Shown piece by piece: positions 1-8,373 of a stretch of 64,000 nt of DNA. The DNA is from Bin80 sp026709335 (lineage in GTDB: Bacteria; Bacteroidota; Rhodothermia; Rhodothermales; Bin80): the NCBI GenBank assembly GCA_965200825.1, contig OZ241385.1, positions 62,001 to 126,000 on the forward strand, written 5' to 3'. The notes under the pieces were generated by a model. It made no database searches. It had not been told where the DNA came from and worked only from the letters and a program-made list of their open reading frames with translations. Made by a program: the position numbers and the translations under genes. Within the stretch, counting starts at the first letter, position 1. Each line of letters begins with the position of its first letter.

Positions 1-1665
1 CGTTCTTTTGATAACCCCCTGATGCGATACTGTGACAACCATTCTGGTATTGTCAATCAGATCCTCTATCAGAATATCGTCTCCACCTACATCGTCAATT
101 TCAGTGCGGCGATCATCGCCATATTTATCAGCAAGTTCGGTGATTTCCTCCTTGATGATATTCATTCGCAACTCTTTGCTTCCCAGAATTTCGGTCAGAC
201 GCACAACCTCCTCTTTCTTTGCCTGAAAATCTTCCAAAATTTTATCTCGCTCCAATCCTGTCAATCGACTTAGTCGAAGTGCCAGAATTGCATTTGCCTG
301 GGCCTCACTCAGCCAAGTATCTCTATCATGATCCATAAGGCCGGGTGCAGTTTCGGGAAGCCCCAAGCGCTCGAGTTGTGCCGGGGTCAGCTTTGACGGC
401 CATATCCCCTTAACTAGACATTCGCGCGCCTCATCAATATCTGGGGATTCTCGAATCATGGTAATGACAGCATCCAAATAATCCAAAGCAATCACAAGCC
501 CTTCAAGGATATGTGCCTGTTTCTGAACTTCATTGAGCTGGTATTGCGTACGACGCGTGACTACTTCATATCGATGGTTAACAAAATGCACAATTGCATC
601 TTTAAGTGTCAGGATCTCCGGGCGTCCATTGACCAGCGCAACTAGGTTCGCGCCAAAGGACTGCTGACATCTGGAGTATTTATAGAGCTTGTTCTCAATG
701 ACTTGGGGGTGCGCATCTTTCTTGAGTTCAACCACAATGCGCATACCATCTCGGTCGCTCTCATCACGTAAGTCGCTGATCCCCTCAATGCGCTTGTCTC
801 GTACCAGTTCAGCAATTTTTTCAACCAGAACGGCTTTGTTAACTTGATAGGGAATTTCAGTAATGATTAGAGCTATTCTGCCTCGCTGCAACTCCTCCTC
901 ATGAATTTTGGCGCGCATCAGAATTCTTCCCCTACCTGTATGATAGGCTGCCTGGACCCCCTTTACTCCATAAATGATCCCACCTGTCGGGAAATCTGGG
1001 CCAGGAACATGCTCCATCAGCCCGATCGTGTCAATCAGAGGATTGTCTATATATGCAATGATGGCAGATGCAACTTCCCGGAGATTATGAGGCGGGATTT
1101 TTGTAGCCATGCCTACCGCAATTCCATCCCCTCCATTAATCAGCAGATTGGGAGCCGCTGCTGGAAGAACCACAGGTTCTTCCAGGGAGCCGTCAAAATT
1201 TTCCTGAAAATCAACTGTATCTTGTTTGATATCCCGAAGTAATTCTGCTGCCAGACGCGTCAAACGTGCTTCGGTATATCGCATTGCTGCGGCAGAGTCA
1301 CCATCAACAGATCCAAAGTTACCTTGACCGTCTACCAAGGGGCATCTTAACGAAAAGTACTGTGCCATCCGAACCATGGTATCATAGACAGACGAGTCTC
1401 CGTGTGGGTGATATTTACCCAAAACTTCCCCAACAATACGAGCACTCTTCTTGTAGGTGGAGCCAGGGGTCAATCCCAGTTCACTCATTCCAAAGAGCAC
1501 GCGACGGTGGGCAGGCTTTAATCCATCCCGAACATCAGGAAGTGCTCGTCCGACAATTACCGACATTGAATAATCAATGTAGGAGGATTCCATTTCCTCG
1601 GTAATGTTCAACGGAACTATGCGCTCCTGATCATCTCCTTCAATTCTGTCAATTATATCAGCCAT
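1..1665 (-). CDS. gyrA: DNA gyrase subunit A (5' 555 codons, runs off the window)
   Basis: Catalytic breakage-reunion subunit of DNA gyrase, which makes the double-strand gate. The reading frame is open from ATG at 1665 to base 1 and reads MADIIDRIEGDDQERIVPLN at the start. The GyrA/ParC core signature IDYSMSVIVGRALPDVRDGL follows, and the catalytic Tyr sits in AAMRYTEARL. The quinolone-determining segment reads HPHGDSSVYDTMVR, so the Ser83 and Asp87 equivalents are unmutated. The C-terminal beta-pinwheel is almost wholly outside the window. It lies 136 bp downstream of dapA on the same strand, so it may be cotranscribed. ParC is the alternative; GyrA is preferred from the N-terminal wording. 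Confidence 0.93.
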   Translation of the reverse strand, partial: MADIIDRIEGDDQERIVPLNITEEMESSYIDYSMSVIVGRALPDVRDGLKPAHRRVLFGMSELGLTPGSTYKKSARIVGEVLGKYHPHGDSSVYDTMVRMAQYFSLRCPLVDGQGNFGSVDGDSAAAMRYTEARLTRLAAELLRDIKQDTVDFQENFDGSLEEPVVLPAAAPNLLINGGDGIAVGMATKIPPHNLREVASAIIAYIDNPLIDTIGLMEHVPGPDFPTGGIIYGVKGVQAAYHTGRGRILMRAKIHEEELQRGRIALIITEIPYQVNKAVLVEKIAELVRDKRIEGISDLRDESDRDGMRIVVELKKDAHPQVIENKLYKYSRCQQSFGANLVALVNGRPEILTLKDAIVHFVNHRYEVVTRRTQYQLNEVQKQAHILEGLVIALDYLDAVITMIRESPDIDEARECLVKGIWPSKLTPAQLERLGLPETAPGLMDHDRDTWLSEAQANAILALRLSRLTGLERDKILEDFQAKKEEVVRLTEILGSKELRMNIIKEEITELADKYGDDRRTEIDDVGGDDILIEDLIDNTRMVVTVSHQGVIKRT

Positions 1666-1801
1666 TCATATGGTATCTGCTTTGGTAGGTAATCTCTTCA
1701 AGAGTCATAGCCAGCATTTTATGAGATCAGTTGCTCTTATAACGCCGCCTAAATCTTCGTATCATCACGCGATTATTTATTGTGAAAATTCCCATGACAG
1801 G

Positions 1802-2695
1802 TTACAGCTTGCTCTCCGATTCCAGTGCTGTGGAAAACTCAGGAAAAATCAATTTCTTTTGTTCGGCTGATAGTCCGGTCAGAGGTAATCGCACGGTTGA
1901 CTCCGCATATCCAAGCATATTCAGAATGGCTTTGACGGGTATGGGGTTGGTATCCGAAAAGCATGCACGCATTGCCCGTAGCATCATGTAATGGGTTTCT
2001 GCCGCGTCCACGATATTGCCTTCTAGCCCGAACTTGACCAGTCTGCCCATCAAGCCTGGAAGAATATTGCTGACGACCGAGATCACGCCATCTGCTCCAA
2101 GCGATAGAAAGAATAAAGTCAACTCATCATCTCCAGAATAAACTCCAAATCCTTCGGGGCGGCCCTGAATCAAATCCGCGATCTTGGCAAAATCACCAGA
2201 TGCTTCTTTGACACCGACGACCGAAGGAATTTCATGGGCAAGTTCAAGAATAGTGTCGGTATTCGCATCAAAACCCGTTCGTCCCGGAACATTGTAGAGG
2301 ATTATCGGGCAGGAGGTCGCCTCTGCTATTGCAGTCACATGTGCCTTGAAACCTCTCTGGGGCGGCTTATTATAGTAGGGGCCCACAACCAGTAATCCGT
2401 CCGCTCCCAATTGTGCCGCTTCAACGGAGAATGTAATGCTTTCGAGCGTTGAGTTATTGCCAGCTCCAATGATGAGAGGAACACGGCCAGCAACATGCTC
2501 AATGGAAAGTGCCACAAGCCGACTCCGTTCTTTTGGAGTGATCGTCACATTTTCTCCGGTTGTACCAAGTACAACCAGCGAGGAAATCCCGGCTGCAATT
2601 TGATGATCAATCAGGTTGCAGAATGCAGTCTCATCAATATCCCCTCGCTTGGTAAAAGGCGTAATCAATGCCGTTGAGGTCCCTTTGAATATCAT
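1802..2695 (-). CDS. dapA: 4-hydroxy-tetrahydrodipicolinate synthase
   Basis: Condenses pyruvate with aspartate semialdehyde, the first committed step to lysine and diaminopimelate; cytosolic. At 297 residues it is the normal family length. The TIM-barrel motifs are all present: GTTGE at 44-48, the proton-relay Tyr134 in ILYNVPGRTG, and the Schiff-base Lys163 in VVGVKEASGD. It lies 15 bp downstream of dapB, in an operon with thrA, so aspartate-pathway entry and two consecutive lysine-branch enzymes are made together. Some NAL/KDG aldolases share the fold, but the motifs and the dapB neighbour favour DapA. Confidence 0.95.
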   Translation of the reverse strand: MIFKGTSTALITPFTKRGDIDETAFCNLIDHQIAAGISSLVVLGTTGENVTITPKERSRLVALSIEHVAGRVPLIIGAGNNSTLESITFSVEAAQLGADGLLVVGPYYNKPPQRGFKAHVTAIAEATSCPIILYNVPGRTGFDANTDTILELAHEIPSVVGVKEASGDFAKIADLIQGRPEGFGVYSGDDELTLFFLSLGADGVISVVSNILPGLMGRLVKFGLEGNIVDAAETHYMMLRAMRACFSDTNPIPVKAILNMLGYAESTVRLPLTGLSAEQKKLIFPEFSTALESESKL

Positions 2696-2710
2696 AAAAA
2701 ATTTAAGAGT

Positions 2711-3466
2711 TTAGTAATCACGGTTGGTTGTAAGCCATTCGGCCAACATGTCTTTCATGGTAAATACTCCTGTTCGACCTTGTAGCCACTCCGCCGCACG
2801 CACGGCACCAAGGGCAAAACCTGCCCTGCTCTTGGCCGTATGCTCTATGATCAGATGATCAGCAGGTCCATCAATAATAATCCGATGTTGCCCGAATACA
2901 TACCCAAGTCGGGTAGCCACTACATCAAGTTGGGTTGAATCATATGGAGAGGTGGCTGAATCACTCCATGCGTGCTTTCTTTGAATACGTTCAGTCAGAG
3001 TTTGTGCGATACTGATTGCCGTTCCGCTGGGTGAATCCAGCTTCGCTGAGTGGTGGGACTCATGTACAGCTACATCAAATTCTGGTAACCTATCTAACAG
3101 AGGAGCAACCACTTTTAACGCTTCAAGGATGATCTGTATCCCTAATGAGAAATTAGAACTGTATAATACGGCCCCATTACAACGATTAATCAGATCGTGG
3201 ACATCAGGCAACTGATCATACCATCCTGTTGTCCCCATCACAGCAGGTGTTTTTGTGGTACAGTAGTGGGTAAAATTTGGGATCGCAGCTTCAGGCTGTG
3301 TAAAATCAATAACTACATCAGGGCTGCAGCGCAGCGCGGACTCAGTAACAGGATTGTTACGATTAAATCGTTCAATAATCTTGTGGCCCTGTGCGAGAGC
3401 AGATTCTTCGACAGCTTTCCCCATGCGTCCAGTGCCGGCAATGGCGATTTTCAAAGCAGTTGGCAT
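2711..3466 (-). CDS. dapB: 4-hydroxy-tetrahydrodipicolinate reductase
   Basis: Reduces the DapA product with NAD(P)H in the lysine/DAP pathway. The protein has 251 residues with the dinucleotide-binding GTGRMGK at 11-17 and MGTTGW near 77-82. The DapB catalytic signature ESHHSAKLDSPSGTA spans 136-150, with His139 and Lys142 as the presumed acid/base residues. It sits between thrA (27 bp upstream) and dapA (15 bp downstream), consistent with one transcript. Confidence 0.96.
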   Translation of the reverse strand: MPTALKIAIAGTGRMGKAVEESALAQGHKIIERFNRNNPVTESALRCSPDVVIDFTQPEAAIPNFTHYCTTKTPAVMGTTGWYDQLPDVHDLINRCNGAVLYSSNFSLGIQIILEALKVVAPLLDRLPEFDVAVHESHHSAKLDSPSGTAISIAQTLTERIQRKHAWSDSATSPYDSTQLDVVATRLGYVFGQHRIIIDGPADHLIIEHTAKSRAGFALGAVRAAEWLQGRTGVFTMKDMLAEWLTTNRDY

Positions 3467-3492
3467 GAAGTTTCTCAGAAAATATCTGCAAT

Positions 3493-5967
3493 CTAGGGCA
3501 TGAGTTCTGCTGAGTGAATCAGATCAATCAATAGCCCTCCCGAAGTTACATTGAGTCCTGCCCCTGGCCCCTGCAGAACCAGAGATTCATCACTGTAGCG
3601 ATCTGTTGTAAATACAATCACATTCCCTCGGCCGGAAGCTGTAGCAAATGGGGAATCATTCGGCACAGGCCGAACACTTACATCCAGGCGATTTCCTTCA
3701 AGTCTGGCGATATAGCGTAGCCGCTGGTTGTTACAGGCTGCCTGCTCTACGCGTTCTTTCCACTCGTGGTTGATTTCAGTGAGTGCTTGAAATAGATCTT
3801 GAGGGTTGTCTGACTCTAATCCTGGAGGCAGAAGGGATTCAACCTTGATGTCTTTCCGCTCAATGGTCAGACCAATTTCGCGAGCGAGAATCAACAGTTT
3901 CCGAGCAACATCTTCACCGCTTAAATCATCGGAAGGATTGGGTTCGGTCAACCCTTTTGCATGAGCACGTTCTACAACAGATGAAAACGAATCTCCCGCA
4001 TCCAGGCTGTTAAACAGGTACGCAAGAGTGCCGGAAAAGATACCTTCAATCTTGTGAACCCGGTCGCCTGATCTCACTAGGTCCTTGAGTGTAGAAATGA
4101 CTGGTATCGCCGCGCCGACGGTCGTCTCGTATCGGAAAGCGACGCCACGTCGCTTTGCTGCCTTCTGGAGTCGTTGATAAAAGGGTAGGTCCAAGGTATT
4201 GGCCAATTTATTTGCGGTAACCACTCCAAACCCGAGTTCAAGAAAATCGGGGTAATATTCGGCCACTTCTTCACTCGCGGTCGCATCGATAATAATGATT
4301 CGTTCAAGCCGGCTGGCCCCGAGTTGCTCCAGAAGCCAGTTCAGATTTGCTGGGCGTCCATCAGCCAGATCTGTCATTGCTGTATCAAGCTCAAGTCCGT
4401 CAGGGTTCCAAAGCATGGTCCGTGAATTTGCAATGCCAACGAGTTTGATATTCAACTTGACCCGGTCCAACAGATCATCATGCTGCTGCGCCAGAAGCTT
4501 TAACAAATTGGCGCCCACTCGCCCGGGCCCCAGTAAGCAGATATGTGCACGTAAGCGGCCCAATGGAAAAGATTCATGCAGGGCTCGTACAGCCCGGCGC
4601 ACTTCATCATCTCGTACAACTGCAGAAATATTTGTTTCGGCAGCTCCCTGTGCAATGGACAGGACGTTGACCTGACTGCGTCCAAGGGTGGCAAACATAC
4701 GTCCCGCAAGCCCTGGATGATGTCGCATCCGATCCCCCACAGCAGATACGATTGCACATCTTGGAATGGAATAGATTTTGCTGACGTCTCCGATAGCCAG
4801 TTCAGCAGCAAATGAGGCACGCAGCGTCTTCAAGGCAACTCCCGCATCCGTTTCGCGGACTACCAGACAGATGCTGTGTTCACTGGATGCCTGCGCGATC
4901 ATGAGTACATTGATCTTCTTATTTGCCAGGGAGCCGAATACCCGGGCAGCAATTCCGGGTATTCCTAGCATGCCACTTCCCTCCAGCATAATCACAGAAA
5001 CATCCCGAATCGTAGAGATGGCTTTTACCTTGAGCTCCACCGAATGCGATTCATTCGAGATCAGAGTACCTGGCGTTTTGGGGTTCAGGGAATTCTTGAT
5101 CAATAGCGGAATTCCCAGTAATTGGACGGGGCGCATTGTTCTGGGATGCAGAACCCGAGCACCGAAATATGCCATTTCTGCGGCCTCCGCATAGCTTAGG
5201 CGAGCTAAGGGAAATGCTTCGGGTACATCCCGTGGATCTGCGGATAGGACGCCATCCACATCCGTCCAGATTACGACCCGCTGGGCACGCAATATGGAGC
5301 CAAGAATTGTCGCCGTAAAGTCACTTCCTGAGCGCCCGAGTGTAGTAGTAGACCCATCCGATGCGGACGCAATATATCCTGTCACGACTGGAATTTGGTC
5401 GGGTCGAATGTCAGCGAAGCGTGCCTGAACCCGATGCATGGACTCGTCAAAGTCTACAAATGCTTCCCCATAATTATCATCGGTTCGGATCAATTTGCGT
5501 GCATCAATGGAAAAGGACTGTTCTCCCGCAGCGCGAAATGCAGCCGAGATCAGTGGGGCAGATGCGCGTTCACCGATACTCAGAACTGTATCTCGGGTAC
5601 GTGCAGTACACTCACCAATCAATGCAATCCCATGCAGTAGCTTGCTGAGTTCTTCCCAGAGTTCATTCAGATTCTCGAGCAGTCCAGATTTTTCGTCTTC
5701 AAGGACCAAGTCTCCCAGAACCCGTTCATGGGTGTCCACCAACTCTTTAATAGTGCTCTGTACTAAATCCTCTTCTTTAAGAGATATTTCGATTGCTTGA
5801 AGTAGCTTGTCTGTGATTCCTGCCATTGCCGAGACCACGACAACACGCTGAACATCCTTAGGGGTATTCTGAACCAGTCTTATAGCCCGTTGAATGGCCT
5901 GTGTAGTGCCTACAGAGGTGCCTCCAAATTTAACAATATGAAGTGGCTGATATGTAGTCTGTTCCAT
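3493..5967 (-). CDS. thrA: Bifunctional aspartokinase / homoserine dehydrogenase
   Basis: Catalyses two steps of the aspartate pathway: phosphorylation of aspartate, and reduction of aspartate semialdehyde to homoserine. The 824-residue fusion has the E. coli ThrA layout. The kinase domain runs from about 1 to 310 with KFGGTSVG at 13-20. ACT regulatory domains span about 320-460. The homoserine dehydrogenase starts near 475 with LLGPGRVGANLL and includes TANKLANT near 584-591 and EGIFSGTLAYLFN at 641-653. First gene of the presumed thrA-dapB-dapA operon. Feedback control by threonine is expected from the ACT layout but cannot be read from the sequence. Confidence 0.96.
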   Translation of the reverse strand: MEQTTYQPLHIVKFGGTSVGTTQAIQRAIRLVQNTPKDVQRVVVVSAMAGITDKLLQAIEISLKEEDLVQSTIKELVDTHERVLGDLVLEDEKSGLLENLNELWEELSKLLHGIALIGECTARTRDTVLSIGERASAPLISAAFRAAGEQSFSIDARKLIRTDDNYGEAFVDFDESMHRVQARFADIRPDQIPVVTGYIASASDGSTTTLGRSGSDFTATILGSILRAQRVVIWTDVDGVLSADPRDVPEAFPLARLSYAEAAEMAYFGARVLHPRTMRPVQLLGIPLLIKNSLNPKTPGTLISNESHSVELKVKAISTIRDVSVIMLEGSGMLGIPGIAARVFGSLANKKINVLMIAQASSEHSICLVVRETDAGVALKTLRASFAAELAIGDVSKIYSIPRCAIVSAVGDRMRHHPGLAGRMFATLGRSQVNVLSIAQGAAETNISAVVRDDEVRRAVRALHESFPLGRLRAHICLLGPGRVGANLLKLLAQQHDDLLDRVKLNIKLVGIANSRTMLWNPDGLELDTAMTDLADGRPANLNWLLEQLGASRLERIIIIDATASEEVAEYYPDFLELGFGVVTANKLANTLDLPFYQRLQKAAKRRGVAFRYETTVGAAIPVISTLKDLVRSGDRVHKIEGIFSGTLAYLFNSLDAGDSFSSVVERAHAKGLTEPNPSDDLSGEDVARKLLILAREIGLTIERKDIKVESLLPPGLESDNPQDLFQALTEINHEWKERVEQAACNNQRLRYIARLEGNRLDVSVRPVPNDSPFATASGRGNVIVFTTDRYSDESLVLQGPGAGLNVTSGGLLIDLIHSAELMP

Positions 5968-6007
5968 TGCTTGATCTCTATCTGGAAGTCCCTGTATACT
6001 GCCTGAT

Positions 6008-6027
6008 ATTAATCTTTATTAATCTTT
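6008..6027. repeat. Tandem 10-bp repeat upstream of thrA
   Basis: Two exact, abutting copies of ATTAATCTTT (6008-6017 and 6018-6027) lie 40 bp upstream of the thrA start codon, between thrA (minus) and tRNA-Ala (plus). A 10-bp period matches one helical turn, so this could be a regulator site or promoter-associated AT tract. Chance in AT-rich intergenic DNA is also possible. Confidence 0.4.
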
Positions 6028-6123
6028 AATTGTGGGGGAATTTCCAATGATCTGATAGGATTTTGTCTCTAGTTTAATGTGATTATCGGAACTACAAAAA
6101 GAGATATTTGTGTAATTCACCTA

Positions 6124-6196
<73 letters not shown>

Positions 6197-6810
6197 CTCC
6201 TTCTGGGTCGACCACCTCTTTCGTTTGTTTTGTAGCCAAACGGAATCACTATTGATATGACTTTAGGTCTTGACGTTTGTCGGAGCGTCTGTGATTACAG
6301 AATCCGACAGGTTGCCGTCAGGCGTTGAAGGGTTCTGAAAGGGTTGAGCCCTTCTTAAAGAACTCAGAGTCATTGTCCTGTTATCAAGTTCCAGTTTTCC
6401 GAATCTATAATGCCATGTGGCAGATTCTGGCTGCGCGAATAGATTAATGTACCTAGGCATATTAGCTACGTTAACGATTTTACATACATTATGTGCCACA
6501 ATAAATAGCAAAAACCTCATTCAAAATCGGCTATTTCCTCAATACCCCTCTGAGGGAACCTATCCTCTTCTCCTAAACGCAGATTAGTTCAAGTTTCCCA
6601 ATCCACCAACTGGAATATGAACTTCTATCCGGTCAAACAAAAATCTACACGTTCTTGTGTGTACAGGATTACATGATGTTTTCTATTATTTCTGGAGGGC
6701 TGTATGATTCAGGATCTGTATCTTTAATAGGAGTAGATAGATTTTATAATGGGCTAAACAAATGAATCGGTTTTATCCCATGGATTGTGCGAGAATATGT
6801 GGAACAGATC
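6197..6810. other. Non-coding stretch between tRNA-Ala and the first arylsulfotransferase
   Basis: About 610 bp without a convincing gene. An 85-codon minus-strand frame (6263-6520) has no recognisable motif and I treat it as chance. A short inverted repeat (GAAGGG..CCCTTC, around 6326-6355) could fold but is not followed by a T run. Presumably it carries the promoter of the downstream gene; no promoter could be assigned. Confidence 0.4.
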
Positions 6811-8358
6811 ATGAGACACTTTCCGAAGCATTTTCTGATTGCGGTAGTTCTGTGTTCGGTGCTTGCCTGTGACAGTACAGATGTGGGAGACGATCCCGCA
6901 TCTCAACCACCATTGATCACCACCGAATCTCTGCTTCTGAACCCGACGGGGTATGTTCCACTCGCAGCAGAACTAAAGTTGGAAACCCGTGTGCCTGTCC
7001 AAGTAGAGATTGAAGTTGCAGGCCGAACCTCCGACTCAGAGCCGCTCATTCACCGATTTGAGGAAATCGCTACTTCGTTCACACTTCCTATCCTCGGACT
7101 CTATCCGGAGCATACGAATACTCTGCACATCCGATTTTATGATAATCGTAATCAACTGATGGGGGAAGAGAGTCGATCTATTGATACCCAGAAGCTGCTG
7201 CCAGAACTTCCCGGCATCAACGTTTCTGTCAACACCGGTCGTCAAAAACCTGGAATGAACCTCGTGAGCTACTTTGGACATACAAACAGTCAGCTACCCC
7301 AAATTCCGTTTATATTTGACGAGGAGGGCTATATTCGATGGTATGCCAATATGGCTACACACCCGGTGCTCGGGAAGCTATTTTATGACGCGGGGGTTGA
7401 GCGTCTTCGCAATGGGAATCTGTATTTTGGTGATGGTAGTAGCGGGCGCATTGTAGAGATGGACATGCTGGGCAATGTGATTAATGAGTGGCCTATTCCT
7501 GGGTATTGGTTTCATCACAATGTACTGGAACTCCCAAACGGGAATTTGCTCGCAACTGTCTCCAAGAATGACCTCCCGACCATTGAGGATCATATTATAG
7601 AGATTCACAGGGTCAGTGGTAATATTATCCAGGTATGGGATCTCAGAGAATCCCTTGATCAAAGACGCCGCATTTTGAGTAGTAATCCCAGAGACTGGAT
7701 TCATTCAAATGGACTGACCTATGACGAGGCAACAGATGCCATAATCGTTTCCGGGCGTGTTCAGGGTACGATTAAGCTCTCCCGAAACAATGAGGTAATC
7801 TGGATTCTCGGCCAGCATAGAGGATGGGATCAATCCGGGGATGGTACCGACCTTAAATCCAAACTATTGCAGCCCCTGGATGCGAGCGGTACTCCAATTA
7901 CAGATCCTCAAGTTCTGCAGGGATTCGTTGATCATCCTGAATTCTCGTGGCCATGGTATCAGCATGCACCCAAATTGACTCCGCAGGGAACACTTTTTGT
8001 ATTTGATAACGGGGATAATCGGCATTATCAAGGGCAGCCCGTGTTCAGTCGGGCTGTTGAATATCGAATTGATGACCAGGCAATGACGATCCAGCAGGTT
8101 TGGGAGTACGGTCGTGAACGAGGTTTTTCAACGTATTCAGGAATTGTTTCGGATGTTGATTACCATGATGATGAGCAGAGTGTAGTTTTCATGCCTGGCG
8201 CCAACTTCCAATTTGGTCCCAACGGAAAAACGGTCGAAGTGGACTACAACACAAAAGAAGTGTTGTACGAAGCCGAGGTACGTAAGGAGGCACCTGCCAG
8301 CGGGATTACGTTTCATCGTATTGAGCGTCTTCCAATCTACCCATCTAATAATCAATGA
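6811..8358 (+). CDS. Secreted lipoprotein arylsulfotransferase (ASST family)
   Basis: Likely a PAPS-independent arylsulfate sulfotransferase, which moves sulfate from a phenolic sulfate donor to a phenol acceptor outside the cytoplasm. A frame opens at GTG 6787, but ATG 6811 gives a proper lipoprotein signal, MRHFPKHFLIAVVLCSVLAC. The catalytic pattern known from E. coli AssT is recognisable in order: WFHHNVLELPNGN, DWIHSNGL (His and Asn), VSGR (Arg), and YQHAP (candidate sulfohistidine). FDNGDNR and QVWEYGRERG follow. Length (515 aa) fits the family. It lies 15 bp before a second family member. Substrate unknown. Confidence 0.82.
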   Translation: MRHFPKHFLIAVVLCSVLACDSTDVGDDPASQPPLITTESLLLNPTGYVPLAAELKLETRVPVQVEIEVAGRTSDSEPLIHRFEEIATSFTLPILGLYPEHTNTLHIRFYDNRNQLMGEESRSIDTQKLLPELPGINVSVNTGRQKPGMNLVSYFGHTNSQLPQIPFIFDEEGYIRWYANMATHPVLGKLFYDAGVERLRNGNLYFGDGSSGRIVEMDMLGNVINEWPIPGYWFHHNVLELPNGNLLATVSKNDLPTIEDHIIEIHRVSGNIIQVWDLRESLDQRRRILSSNPRDWIHSNGLTYDEATDAIIVSGRVQGTIKLSRNNEVIWILGQHRGWDQSGDGTDLKSKLLQPLDASGTPITDPQVLQGFVDHPEFSWPWYQHAPKLTPQGTLFVFDNGDNRHYQGQPVFSRAVEYRIDDQAMTIQQVWEYGRERGFSTYSGIVSDVDYHDDEQSVVFMPGANFQFGPNGKTVEVDYNTKEVLYEAEVRKEAPASGITFHRIERLPIYPSNNQ

Positions 8359-8373
8359 CTTTTCGTTGAAAGC

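Noticed and set aside
1390..1440. Possible quinolone-resistance substitutions in gyrA
   Set aside because: The segment reads GDSSVYD, keeping the Ser83 and Asp87 equivalents.
6263..6520. 85-codon minus-strand frame after tRNA-Ala
   Set aside because: No recognisable motif, odd composition, no neighbour on its strand; treated as a chance frame.
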